A stretch of DNA of 64,000 nucleotides from Methylobacterium sp. FF17. GTDB lineage: Bacteria > Pseudomonadota > Alphaproteobacteria > Rhizobiales > Beijerinckiaceae. Positions 33,979 to 42,056 of this stretch are shown here, piece by piece. The first letter of the stretch is position 1. Each line of letters begins with the position of its first letter. The DNA is taken from contig NZ_CP107532.1 in the NCBI RefSeq assembly GCF_025813715.1, positions 2,604,001 to 2,668,000 of the forward strand. Reading direction: 5' to 3'. The notes beneath the pieces were generated by a model. It was not told the DNA's origin, ran no database searches, and was given only the letters and a program-made list of their open reading frames with translations. Both the position numbers and the translations under genes were made by a program.

Positions 33979-34188
33979 CTATTCGGCCGCATCGCGCAGG
34001 AAGGGTTCTTCGATAAGGGGCGCACCGCAGGCTGCCATCAGGTCGCGTAGGAGATCAAGCGCACGGTCCACGTCGGGCCGCGTCGCCAGCCCTTTCCGGT
34101 ACTGGGTGCGCCCGCCGGCCACCGTGACTGCGATGTCGAAGTGACCGTCCGGCCGTTGGACGACTTGGTAGGAGACGCTGCGAGCCAT
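33979..34188 (-). CDS. hypothetical small protein
   Basis: The 69-residue ORF reads MARSVSYQVVQRPDGHFDIA, then VTVAGGRTQYRKGLATRPDVDRALDLLRDLMAACGAP. It is compatible with a beta-hairpin/helix fold and has AAAGG directly before the ATG. It has the look of short hypothetical proteins conserved in related genomes, but I cannot name a family. Confidence 0.5.
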   Translation of the reverse strand: MARSVSYQVVQRPDGHFDIAVTVAGGRTQYRKGLATRPDVDRALDLLRDLMAACGAPLIEEPFLRDAAE

Positions 34189-34559
34189 CCTTTCGACCTA
34201 GCGCAACCTTCCGGCTTGGGAAGGTTGCCAGATCCACGAGCAGTGACGGGTCGGGTGCGTCCTCGGGATCGGTCGAAGTCGGCCTTGCGGCCAGGACGCT
34301 CGAACAGGGACCGGCCCGACGGCGACACGGGATGTACGCCGCGTTCCCAGCCGATGCCGGATCGGCCTCCTGGCGGAGGTCGGAAGCCTTCCGGCTTCGC
34401 GCGACAATGATGCGGTCGCGTCTAGCAAGCGAAAATTGATCGCTGCCCCAGGATCCACAATCGCGTGAGAAACACGAAGTGTAGCCGCTTGTCGGGAAAG
34501 CGCACCTCCCATAGCAGTTCAGGTTCCGTAGCCGACGACTTATGCAAATGCTCGGCTTC

Positions 34560-34712
34560 AGAAGAGACCTAGTCCGCTTCTCGCCATCAAACCAAGTTCA
34601 GCTTTCCACCCCGTACCGAAGTTGCGTCACGCCCGACGAATGGCTGCTTTCGGGAAGCGTCGAGGCGGGCCTGTACGTCAGGGGTGGGTCGGCACCCGTC
34701 TGTCCTGTGTGG
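34560..34712. repeat. dispersed intergenic repeat, copy 3
   Basis: AGTCCGCTTCTCG, then CCACCCCGTACCGAAG, GCCCGACGAATGGCTGC, TTTCGGGAAGCGT and GGGTCGGCACCCG repeat the order of copy 1. The surrounding 34189-34963 has no credible gene. Confidence 0.65.
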
Positions 34713-34963
34713 ATGGCTCCCGCATTGCAAGTGACGAATTGAGGTTCTGACGCGTTGGTCGGGTGCAGTCTTGTGTCCGGCCTGTTGATGCAGTCGTTCA
34801 TGTTGACCGCTGGCCCTGATGGTATCCGCGAGCTGGGTCCCACTCTGCTTTGCGGGCTATGATGCCCTGGACTGGCGGCGGGGTGTCCCGGCTCCCGGTC
34901 TGACCGGTTCGCCATCAACTCTCATCGTCCTCGCAACCTGGAAAAGTGCTCCGCTTCCTCCGG

Positions 34964-35992
34964 TCAGGCGGCCGTGGCCGCGGGTGCGCGGTAGGTGCCG
35001 CCGCGGGTCATGATCGCCCAGGCGACCCGCGCCGTGCGATTGGCCGCTGCCACGGTCACGACACGCACTGGCTTGCGCTGGAGCAGCGCCGGCAGCCGTG
35101 GGTCGACCGACGTCGGCGTCGCCTTCGCACGCCGGATCAGAGAGGTCATGCCGACCACGAGCAGGCGTCGCAGATAACGGTCGCCCATGCGCGAGATCCG
35201 GCCCAGGCGCTCCTTGCCGCCGCTGCAGTTCTGCAGCGGTGTCAGGCCCAACGAGGCCGCGAACTGCCGACCGGAGCGGAAGCGCTCGGGCTCGCTCACC
35301 GAGGCGGCCAGCGCTGTCGCCGAGACGATGCCGATCCCGGGGATCGTCGCTAGGCGCTGCGACAGGTCGTTGTCCCGATGCCAGGCCAGCAACTCCTTCT
35401 CCAGCCGGGTGAGCTGGATCTGCACGGCGCCGATCTGATCGGCCAGCCCGGTTACCACACGATGGGCTAACGGCGGCACCTCGGCCGCGTCTCCGGCTGA
35501 GAGCCTGGCCGCCAGTTCGAGCGCATGGCGCAGGCCCCGCGCCATCTCGATCCCGAACTCGGCGAGCAGGCCGCGGATCATGTTCACCAACTGGGTGCGT
35601 TGCTTGACCAGCAGGTCGCGCGTCCGGTGCAGCGCCAGCGCCGCCTGCTGCTCAGTCGACTTCACCGGCACGAACCGCATGCTGGGGCGCGTCACCGCCT
35701 CGCAGATGGCGGCGGCATCGTTCGCATCGGTTTTGCCGCGCTTGACGTATGGCTTCACGTAAGCCGGCGGCATCAGCCGCACGTCGTGGCCGAGCCTCAT
35801 CAGTTCCCGGGCCCAGTGGTGGGACGTTCCGCACGCCTCCATGCCAACCAGGCAGCGCGGCAGCTTGGCGAAGAACGGCACGACCTGCGCCCGCCTCAGC
35901 GCCTTGCGAACGACGACCTGCCCAGCTGCGTCGATGGCGTGAACCTGGAAGATGCTCTTGGCCAGATCGATGCCGACGGTGGTGATCTCCAT
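34964..35992 (-). CDS. IS110-family transposase
   Basis: The 342-residue DEDD transposase starts MEITTVGIDLAKSIFQVHAI. It has GMEACGTSHHWAREL and KTDANDAAAICEA for the RuvC-like acidic residues. The C-terminal Transposase_20 region (LATIPGIGIVSATALAASV, RQFAASLGLTP, GDRYLRRLLVVGM) is intact. The element's ends are not obvious, as is usual for this family. A start at MGWMAP (36088) is unlikely. Confidence 0.9.
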   Translation of the reverse strand: MEITTVGIDLAKSIFQVHAIDAAGQVVVRKALRRAQVVPFFAKLPRCLVGMEACGTSHHWARELMRLGHDVRLMPPAYVKPYVKRGKTDANDAAAICEAVTRPSMRFVPVKSTEQQAALALHRTRDLLVKQRTQLVNMIRGLLAEFGIEMARGLRHALELAARLSAGDAAEVPPLAHRVVTGLADQIGAVQIQLTRLEKELLAWHRDNDLSQRLATIPGIGIVSATALAASVSEPERFRSGRQFAASLGLTPLQNCSGGKERLGRISRMGDRYLRRLLVVGMTSLIRRAKATPTSVDPRLPALLQRKPVRVVTVAAANRTARVAWAIMTRGGTYRAPAATAA

Positions 35993-36129
35993 GGGGATGG
36001 CTCCTACATCTGCGTCGCTGCTGCTTCGACAGCAACCACATCTTGGCACCGCGATGCCGTCAGTTGGAGCGGGAGCCATCCACCCCATCTGCTCTATGAC
36101 CGGGCTGGGTGGAAAGCTTCAAGCGGACA

Positions 36130-36776
36130 TCAACACCGTCCGTTCAGCAGGATCTCGGCGACCTCAGGCACGTCCCGTGTCGCCCGCTCACACAGTCCGG
36201 CAAGATCCGCACCTGAGAAGGCGTGCATGTAGAGGGGGTGGAGGGCATCTCGACGAACCGCGCTGCCATCGGGGTAGCCTCCGCCACCGCCGCGTCGGAG
36301 GCATCCGTCGCCAGGCATTCGGCGATGCAGCGGACGCAGCCCCCGAAACCGATCCGGAATCCCTCGCGAGCAAGTTCGGGAAATACCTTCGCCTCGGCGA
36401 TGGTGAGGCGCATCAGGGCGATGCTCTCCTCGGCCAGGGTGAGGTTGGCGAGCTCGATGCCGACCTGGACGAGACGCTCCTTCAACGTCCCGCTCGTCGG
36501 GACGATGGCCATCCGCACCTGCAACGCATCGACGTAGCGGAGTACGACCGCCGAGAAGAGTGCCTCCTTGGTCGGGAAGCGCCCGTACAGCGTCATTTTG
36601 CCGGTGTGGGCGAGCTGGGCGATGTGATCGACCGTGGTGCGGCCGAACCCCTACTTTAGGAACAGGGACGAGGCGACGGTGATGATGCGTTCCTCGATCT
36701 GTCCGGCCTGGTCGGCGCGCGGGCGTCCACGGCGCGGGCGGTCCGGCGACGACTGGACGGGGGTACGCAGACGCAA
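36130..36776 (-). pseudogene. TetR-family regulator broken by a nonsense codon and a frameshift
   Basis: From TTG 36776 the frame encodes RRGRPRADQAGQIEERIITV, then ASSLFLK, an in-frame TAG (36651-36653), and GFGRTTVDHIAQLAHTGKMT then LYGRFPTKEALFSAVVLRYV, the TetR helix-turn-helix. The ligand domain continues to about 36250, where a shift of frame is needed to reach LHPLYMHAFSGADLAGLCER and the natural C-terminus VAEILLNGRC at 36130. Two independent lesions mean it is no longer functional. The internal ATG at 36596 yields only a domain without the first helices. Confidence 0.8.
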
Positions 36777-36989
36777 AGGGCGCGCAGGCCGGCCGACTAA
36801 CGATCGGCTTCCTTGACCTTAGGGGCCGCCCCGGCAGGGGCGCCAGGGGGATTGGCGGAGGGATGGGTTCCGCCCGAGCCGCGGCAAGGTCGCCGCGCTC
36901 CCGGTCGAATATGTAGCCGACCATGTCTAACTGGCTGCGGTCGATCCTGGGGAGCCTCGGAGAGCCGCAAAGCTCTTCGGGGACTTGCA

Positions 36990-37343
36990 TCACATCCTCG
37001 GCATAAGGGCGTCCTCGTCGGGGACAGGGTCGGGCGTGTCGACCAGGCGCGCGGCGAACCGGGCTTGGAGGAAGTAGGATTCGGCTCGAAGACGCTTGCC
37101 CTCGTGGAGGATCGCGGCAATGCGGTCGTTGATCACCCTCAGGAGCGCGTCCTCAACCCATTCCGGGAATGGCCTGAGCTCGGACAGCCAGTGGCTGATC
37201 TGGGGACCCTTAATGCTGCGCCCGGTGACGGCCGCCAGGTCCGCGGCCAGAGGCGCGATCCAGCGCTGGCCGTGGATGAGCTGACCGATGCGGATTACCA
37301 GCTCGCGCCGGAACTCCTGATCCCTATCTTTGACGGAGGTCAT
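36990..37343 (-). CDS. hypothetical protein (accessory island)
   Basis: The 117-residue product starts MTSVKDRDQEFRRELVIRIG with GGGAGACACTA upstream of ATG. A central GRSIKGPQISHWLSELRPFPEW is like a helix-turn-helix, suggesting a DNA-binding or phage-type regulator. It overlaps by a few bases the start of a possible further ORF (MQVPEELCGSPRLPRIDRSQ) that reads into the TetR pseudogene and is probably truncated there. Confidence 0.5.
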   Translation of the reverse strand: MTSVKDRDQEFRRELVIRIGQLIHGQRWIAPLAADLAAVTGRSIKGPQISHWLSELRPFPEWVEDALLRVINDRIAAILHEGKRLRAESYFLQARFAARLVDTPDPVPDEDALMPRM

Positions 37344-37561
37344 TAGTGTCTCCCTTTCGGTTTGCGAGGCCGGCCTGCAAGCGGGCGCGGCGTAGGTGGA
37401 CGAGGGCGGTCTCGCGGGCGAGGACGGCCTCCTGATCTGTAAGACGGATCTGATCCAGGCGTACCCAGAGGACGTCTTCAAGGTGCTGCCGGGATGCGAG
37501 CCCCCGTTGAGTCGCCCCGGCCCGAGTGGCTTGAGGGAGGCCGGGGCGCGGGGCACCGGCG

Positions 37562-37969
37562 TTATGATAAGGTCTTGGCGGCGGCCTTGCTGGGCGTTCG
37601 GAGTAAGGACGGGGCGTGGTCGTCGATAAGGCGCTCTATGGCTGCCCAGGGACGGCTAGCGATCTCGTCCTTCTCGGCGCGAGCGATCACCGAGGCAATG
37701 TGGTCGACTATGCCCTGCGGGCAAGCCAGATCGACTCGCACCTGGCCGTCCGCCACTGCGTCGCGCACGAGAACGGAGATGCTATGCACCCGTCGTGCAT
37801 CATGGATCGGCATGGACGCCGTTACGGTGTGGGCGGCGTCGTCGAACTTCATTGGGTAGAGGCACTTCAGCTCGACCTCGGTCTCGCGGATCGATTGATG
37901 AAGCACATGTTGAGTTCCGACAATCAGCAGCGTCAGGTCGAAGAAGTGGAGGGTGATGGTGACGTCCAC
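37562..37969 (-). CDS. hypothetical protein (accessory island)
   Basis: The 135-residue product starts MDVTITLHFFDLTLLIVGTQ. It is soluble and beta-rich in its N-terminal half, followed by helical VDHIASVIARAEKDEIASRP. No recognised family. Between it and the 36990 gene, the minus strand stays open in another frame (ending near 37324) without a start codon. Confidence 0.5.
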   Translation of the reverse strand: MDVTITLHFFDLTLLIVGTQHVLHQSIRETEVELKCLYPMKFDDAAHTVTASMPIHDARRVHSISVLVRDAVADGQVRVDLACPQGIVDHIASVIARAEKDEIASRPWAAIERLIDDHAPSLLRTPSKAAAKTLS

Positions 37970-38071
37970 GAGGTATTTCCTGAGTAGGGATGGGCGGGAT
38001 GGTGGCCCCGTCGACTCGCCCTGAGTTAGGCGGCTAGTGGGAGGCCGGGGTACGAGGCCCCGGCATTCCGA

Positions 38072-38350
38072 TCAGGCCTCTCCGGTGAACGCCAGGAAGT
38101 CGTCCACGGTGTCGTTATCCCCAATCATGGCCGTGCCTCGGCCAATCCAGATGTCGCGTTCGGCGTCGTAGTCGTGGACCTGGTAGCTCTCCTGCCCCTG
38201 ATACCAGTAGCGCGTCATCCCGCCGGACCCATCGCGGTACGTGAACACGCTGGGGAGACGGTCGTCGTCGCTGAGGCGTGTGTTGCCATCGTAGAAGCCA
38301 GCAACTTCAAGAACGGAGTTGGCTTCCGTGGCTGAGACTTCGTCGGTCAT
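38072..38350 (-). CDS. hypothetical acidic small protein
   Basis: The 92-residue product starts MTDEVSATEANSVLEVAGFY. It is rich in Asp, Gly and Tyr (GGMTRYWYQGQESYQVHDYD, RDIWIGRGTAM) and strongly acidic, beta-rich in appearance. It is one of a run of short minus-strand genes in the accessory block. No family recognised. Confidence 0.5.
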   Translation of the reverse strand: MTDEVSATEANSVLEVAGFYDGNTRLSDDDRLPSVFTYRDGSGGMTRYWYQGQESYQVHDYDAERDIWIGRGTAMIGDNDTVDDFLAFTGEA

Positions 38351-38394
38351 GGTGGCGGTCCTGGCAATGCCCAGAGGGATATGGCGGGTGTCAC

Positions 38395-38436
38395 GGCCCT
38401 CACTGAGACGTCCCGCAGGACGTCTCAGTGAGGGCC
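38395..38436. terminator. 19-bp perfect hairpin with 4-nt loop
   Basis: The arms GGCCCTCACTGAGACGTCC and its exact complement surround CGCA. It lies 24 bp after the stop of the 38460 gene and 45 bp before the start of the 38072 gene (minus strand). There is no T-tract, so it may be a terminator, an attenuator or an RNA-processing site. Confidence 0.6.
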
Positions 38437-38459
38437 GAGGCGGCGGTCCGATCAGGCGC

Positions 38460-38798
38460 CTACTTTGCGAACTGGGCGTCTACCCAAGCGTCCTCGGCCT
38501 CTTCCCTCGCGGCCACCACCTGCGCCCGGACAGCCCATGCATCGACCTCGGCTTCGTCGATGACCTGGCAGCGATGGTCCCGAGCGATCTGGTGGGCCTG
38601 CTCCTGACGGTCCGAGGACTTCCAGACAGGAGCAGCGCCACCTCGACTGAAGACCTGAGCGCGGCTTCCATCGTCGAGCCAGACGCTGATGTACCCCCCG
38701 ACGTCGCCGTGGGCGTACATCGTCTCGCGGCGGTATCCGCTCCCGTCGACGCAAATCCGGGTGACGTCGCCCTTGAGGATGGTCACGATAGTGGACAT
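38460..38798 (-). CDS. hypothetical protein (accessory island)
   Basis: The chosen start MSTIVTILKGDVTRICVDGS (112 residues) has GGAAAG upstream; the frame is open to 38939. It has a beta-rich N-terminal half (SGYRRETMYAHGDVGGYISVW) and a helical charged C-terminus (QVVAAREEAEDAWVDAQF). Lies just after a 19-bp palindrome that could be its operator. Confidence 0.5.
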   Translation of the reverse strand: MSTIVTILKGDVTRICVDGSGYRRETMYAHGDVGGYISVWLDDGSRAQVFSRGGAAPVWKSSDRQEQAHQIARDHRCQVIDEAEVDAWAVRAQVVAAREEAEDAWVDAQFAK

Positions 38799-38819
38799 TG
38801 CGTAGGTGCTTTCCAAGCC

Positions 38820-38838
38820 TGTAACTGAACCGGTTACA
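38820..38838. promoter_or_regulatory. palindromic operator-like site
   Basis: TGTAACTGAACCGGTTACA is a near-palindrome with TGTAAC/GTTACA outer arms and an AACCGGTT core. It sits 22 bp before the 38798 start (minus strand), a good place for a repressor of the short-ORF block. Confidence 0.4.
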
Positions 38839-38971
38839 ATATGCATGTGATCGAACCCGTTGACCAGAACCCGAACTGAAATAATTACATCTTCGGGCGA
38901 AAGGTGGTATTCCAGGGGTTGCGTGGGGTTAATGCCCAACCTAGGGTTTAATCTGGCTCCGGAGCGGGCGC

Positions 38972-39145
38972 CTACCTGAGGACGGCACCAGCGGGGAGGG
39001 CGTTGACGGCGAGGTAGGCCGCATCTGCGGCGTCAGCCGCAGCCCCGGCCATCACGATACCAGCCGCCCGTGGCGCGTCGCTGGCGAACAGGGCGACCCC
39101 CTCGATGGGAGTCAGGGCACGGCGGCAGGGATCAGCATCGGGCAT
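38972..39145 (-). CDS. hypothetical short protein
   Basis: The 57-residue ORF starts MPDADPCRRALTPIEGVALF and continues ASDAPRAAGIVMAGAAADAADAAYLAVNALPAGAVLR. It is Ala-rich and helical. It overlaps the stop of the next upstream ORF by about 14 bp, typical of phage or plasmid gene blocks. Confidence 0.4.
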   Translation of the reverse strand: MPDADPCRRALTPIEGVALFASDAPRAAGIVMAGAAADAADAAYLAVNALPAGAVLR

Positions 39146-39347
39146 GGTCGGTCTCCTCGGCATCAAGGGCGCGCAGGACCCGTTCGAGAGCGCCTTGCTG
39201 GGGATCGGGTAGCTCGCGGTCCTCGGGCAGGCCTAGGTACCAACGCCGCCAGCCCACAAGGCGCCGGGCGGCCTCGACGACGTAGCGTTCCGCGTTGGTC
39301 CTCTCAGGCTCCAGGGCGGCGGCCTGAGGTCGGCGAGGCACAGCCAC
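39132..39347 (-). CDS. hypothetical short protein
   Basis: The ORF of up to 71 residues contains ERYVVEAARRLVGWRRWYLG then LPEDRELPDPQQGALERVLR, an amphipathic-helix pattern. The start is uncertain (GTG 39347 or later). An overlapping frame encodes a hydrophobic FFFVGFLLWLCLADL stretch, so gene assignment here is weak. Confidence 0.35.
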   Translation of the reverse strand: MAVPRRPQAAALEPERTNAERYVVEAARRLVGWRRWYLGLPEDRELPDPQQGALERVLRALDAEETDHARC

Positions 39348-39645
39348 AGCAGGAACCCTACGAAGAAGAACGTCACCGCGTGGCTCCCATGGTGGCGGGC
39401 AGCGGCGCCCCCGGCGGCCGCGGCGACGACCTGGGACGGGGCGGCCCCGGCGACGAGTTCGCCCCGCAGGGCAAGGTGGACGCCGGAACCGACGAGGGAC
39501 ACCGGCGCGGCCGCGCAGCGGGACCGGTAATCGCCATCCCCCACTGACGATGCCCCGGACTTCGCCGAGCTTGCCGGCGCAATCGGCATGGGCGTTGCTG
39601 AGAATCCTCGTCGAATCCCGCGGCGTCGCGCTGGGTGCCGCCCGT

Positions 39646-39765
39646 CTACCAGGGCGCGCCCGAGTAGGTCAGCAGCGTGTCCGGGATTGCGAACATGTCC
39701 GGCTTCCCAGCGTGGAAGTCGAAGACCGAGGCGGTGATCAGCACGGCGAGGACGAGGCGGGTCAT
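39646..39765 (-). CDS. 39-residue hydrophobic peptide (possible)
   Basis: The ORF reads MTRLVLAVLITASVFDFHAG then KPDMFAIPDTLLTYSGAPW. The N-terminus looks like a signal or membrane helix. It lies at the upstream edge of the short-ORF block, just before an IS3 remnant. It may be a complete small protein or the start of one that has decayed. Confidence 0.35.
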   Translation of the reverse strand: MTRLVLAVLITASVFDFHAGKPDMFAIPDTLLTYSGAPW

Positions 39766-39771
39766 CGGAAC

Positions 39772-39991
39772 TGTCCGACGTCAGCACCTGTGGGACAGAT
39801 TGAGGGTCTTCACGAACGGAGGATGGCTGGTTCATCGTAGCCCCTGAGGAGCGAAGATGAATCAGACATCCGGACCGGCCAAGAAGCCGGCAGAAGCAGT
39901 GATCAAGGACATCCGCCGGGCAACACGTCGACAGTTCCCGTCCGAGGAAAAGATCCGCGTCGTACTGGAAGGCTTGCGTGGCGAGGACAGC
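39772..39991 (+). mobile_element. IS3-family left-end fragment with start of orfA
   Basis: The sequence from TGTCCGACGTCAGCACCTGT through the orfA start (MNQTSGPAKKPAEAVIKDIR at 39857) to GAGGACAGC is nearly identical to the left end of the full IS3 at 41983-43493. Homology then stops abruptly. The remainder up to the IS5 (about 70 bp) is unrelated. Confidence 0.85.
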
Positions 39992-40062
39992 TCCATTCGA
40001 GGAGCGGTGATCGAGCTGCGGACCAAGGAGCACGTTCATTCCGTCTTGGTCCTTCTGATCTA

Positions 40063-40924
40063 GAGGCTGTTATGAACCGGCCGCGAGTTGAGCGGCCTGT
40101 TTGAGCATGAGGCAGACGAAGGCGACGATGTGGAAATCTGCGAGCGTGCTGGGATAGCGCTCGTAATCTTTGACGAGACGACGGAAGCGGGTGGCCCAGG
40201 CGAAGGAGCGCTCCACCACCCAGCGGCGTGGCAGCAGGACGAAGCCGCGCTTGGCTTCCGGCAGTTTGACGACCTCCAGTTCGATGCCGTGCGTGCGGGC
40301 AGCCTTGGCCGGCTTCTCACCGGTATAGCCCTGATCGACATAGGCGAGATCGACGCTGTCGCCGGTGGCAGCCTGCACGGCTTGCGCCAGACGCCCGACC
40401 TGGGCGCGGTCGTCGGCATCGGCGGGGGTGACGTGCAGGGCCAGGAGGTGGCCGAGGGTGTCGACGGCCAAGTGGACCTTTGAACCCTTCTTGCGCTTGG
40501 CACCGTCGTAGCCGGCCCGCTCGCCGCTCTCGGGTGTCGAGCGCAGGGTCCGGCTGTCGAGGATGGCCGCGCTCGGTTCGGGCGAACGTCCGGAGGCCAG
40601 ACGCAGCAATGCCCGCAGATCGTCGGCGAGTTGCTCGAAGCAGCCGGCCGCCAGCCAGCGCTGCGCCTGCTGGTAGACGGCTTCCCAGGGCGGCAGGTCG
40701 TTGGGCATCCAGCGCCACGGCGCGCCCGTCTTCACCACGTAGCGCAGCCCGTTGAACACCTCGCGCAAGCTGTGCTCGCGCTGTCCCGCATCCTCGCGCA
40801 GCAGCGTCAGATAGGAAGCGACCAGCGCCCATTCGTCATCGGAGACGTCGGACGGGTAGGCTTTGCGTGAAGAGGTCATGTCCCTTCATCTGGAATCCAG
40901 CCGTCATAGGTCCATAACAGCCTC
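40063..40924 (-). mobile_element. IS5-family insertion sequence, copy 2
   Basis: At 862 bp it has the same length and ends as copy 1 (GAGGCTGTTATGAAC / TCATAGGTCCATAACAGCCTC) and lies in CTAG. It sits about 70 bp beyond the IS3 fragment, so it may have taken part in the truncation. Confidence 0.9.
40070..40879 (-). CDS. IS5-family transposase
   Basis: This 269-residue DDE transposase is nearly identical to the one at 10856, with differences such as SRKAYPS for SRRSYPS and [20 protein letters not shown] for [20 protein letters not shown]. The catalytic residues in [16 protein letters not shown] and VVERSFAW are intact. Nucleotide differences are scattered and mostly silent, so the two copies are not a very recent duplication. 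Confidence 0.9.
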   Translation of the reverse strand: MTSSRKAYPSDVSDDEWALVASYLTLLREDAGQREHSLREVFNGLRYVVKTGAPWRWMPNDLPPWEAVYQQAQRWLAAGCFEQLADDLRALLRLASGRSPEPSAAILDSRTLRSTPESGERAGYDGAKRKKGSKVHLAVDTLGHLLALHVTPADADDRAQVGRLAQAVQAATGDSVDLAYVDQGYTGEKPAKAARTHGIELEVVKLPEAKRGFVLLPRRWVVERSFAWATRFRRLVKDYERYPSTLADFHIVAFVCLMLKQAAQLAAGS

Positions 40925-41225
40925 TAGCTCGGTGCCCTCCCATTCGCCGGCGCGCTTCTCGCCGCCAACCTTGCCGGCTGTACGGATGCATGCTCGACGA
41001 GGCCGGACTGACCGCAGACGTGCTGGAGGCGCGGGTGGTAGTATTGTGGAGAAATTTTTTCAAACACAACTCGGATGTCTTCTTGCATGGCCACGTCCCT
41101 AGCAGTAGTTTACATTGAAGAAGACTGTTAACGACAAATCAAAATGGGACTTTCATTAGGCGCTCGCCTTTTGCTAACTCTTGCGCATACCGCCCACGGG
41201 CCGCACCACACGCAGTGAAAGCATA

Positions 41226-41858
41226 ATGGCTCATTCCCCCATCCCAAAGATCGAGTACGTCCCTCCTGATCCCTCAGCCTTGCGTTTGACGGAGCAGATG
41301 AACCCGCTCCGGGAACCAGGTAAGCACAAGCCCAAGCCCTGGCCGGCCGCAGGCGAGCGCGCGGGGTCGATCAACGGTCATAAGTTTGTCTGGGAACTGC
41401 CAGATGCCGCATATGATTCGTTTCGGGCATGGGCCATCCGGTTGGAGGCCGGTGAGCCCGAGGCGGTGGCACAGGCGCAGGAGCGCGCGATCCACGTCGT
41501 CGTAAGGCACCCGCCCGGCAGGCGCGATGAGTTCCGAGATTCGGAGCATGTCCTTTTTGACATCTCGGACGCCATACACAGCGGGTTCTTCGACAGTTCC
41601 AAGGATCGAGACGAATCGGATGCGGTGCGCTGGAGGCGCTCTGACCTTCACATGGAGAAGGCACTGAAGACCATCGAGGTGATCTTCGGCGACGATCAAC
41701 ACGGCATGATCATGTGGATCACAAGCGACTGCTACAAGGCCCAGCGCCAGACCGGCACCCAGACGTGTTTCCGGCGCAAGAGGTCGGAGGTAAGGCTAGA
41801 ACTCGGCATCGCCAACATGCGCGACCACGCGCTCCAGGTTTTTGGCCCGGATGACTAG
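41226..41858 (+). CDS. orphan protein of unknown function
   Basis: The 210-residue product starts MAHSPIPKIEYVPPDPSALR. It is soluble, Arg/Asp-rich, with SINGHKFVWELPDAAYDSFRAW and GMIMWITSDCYKAQRQTG. The 300 bp before it are AT-rich for this genome, with poly-T and poly-A runs near 41055 and 41140, which suggests horizontal origin. It lies between the IS5 and the IS3. No family recognised. Confidence 0.55.
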   Translation: MAHSPIPKIEYVPPDPSALRLTEQMNPLREPGKHKPKPWPAAGERAGSINGHKFVWELPDAAYDSFRAWAIRLEAGEPEAVAQAQERAIHVVVRHPPGRRDEFRDSEHVLFDISDAIHSGFFDSSKDRDESDAVRWRRSDLHMEKALKTIEVIFGDDQHGMIMWITSDCYKAQRQTGTQTCFRRKRSEVRLELGIANMRDHALQVFGPDD

Positions 41859-42056
41859 GACTAAGCCGGGGCGCAGGCGTAACGGACTAGGCGTGCAGTC
41901 CCGCAGTGTGGTGGCATCAGTTTAGCTGAAGTCGCTGCACACCGGGAGGCGTTATAAGACCTATTCTTATTGGCTGCACCACTGTCCGTCGTCAGGTGAT
42001 TTGGGACATTCAGCGGTGTTCAGGAGCGGAGGCTCTGGTCCATCTGGGGTAAGAGG

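Noticed and set aside
34964..36088. start of the IS110 transposase at 36088
   Set aside because: The first 32 residues lack homology; the family begins at MEITTVGIDLAKS.
38395..38436. possible CRISPR or tandem-repeat unit
   Set aside because: It is a single inverted repeat; no regularly spaced repeats with unique spacers exist anywhere in the window.
39233..40039. 268-codon minus-strand open frame
   Set aside because: It spans the IS3 fragment in antisense and reads through unrelated short genes; only a short hydrophobic part near 39300 looks protein-like.
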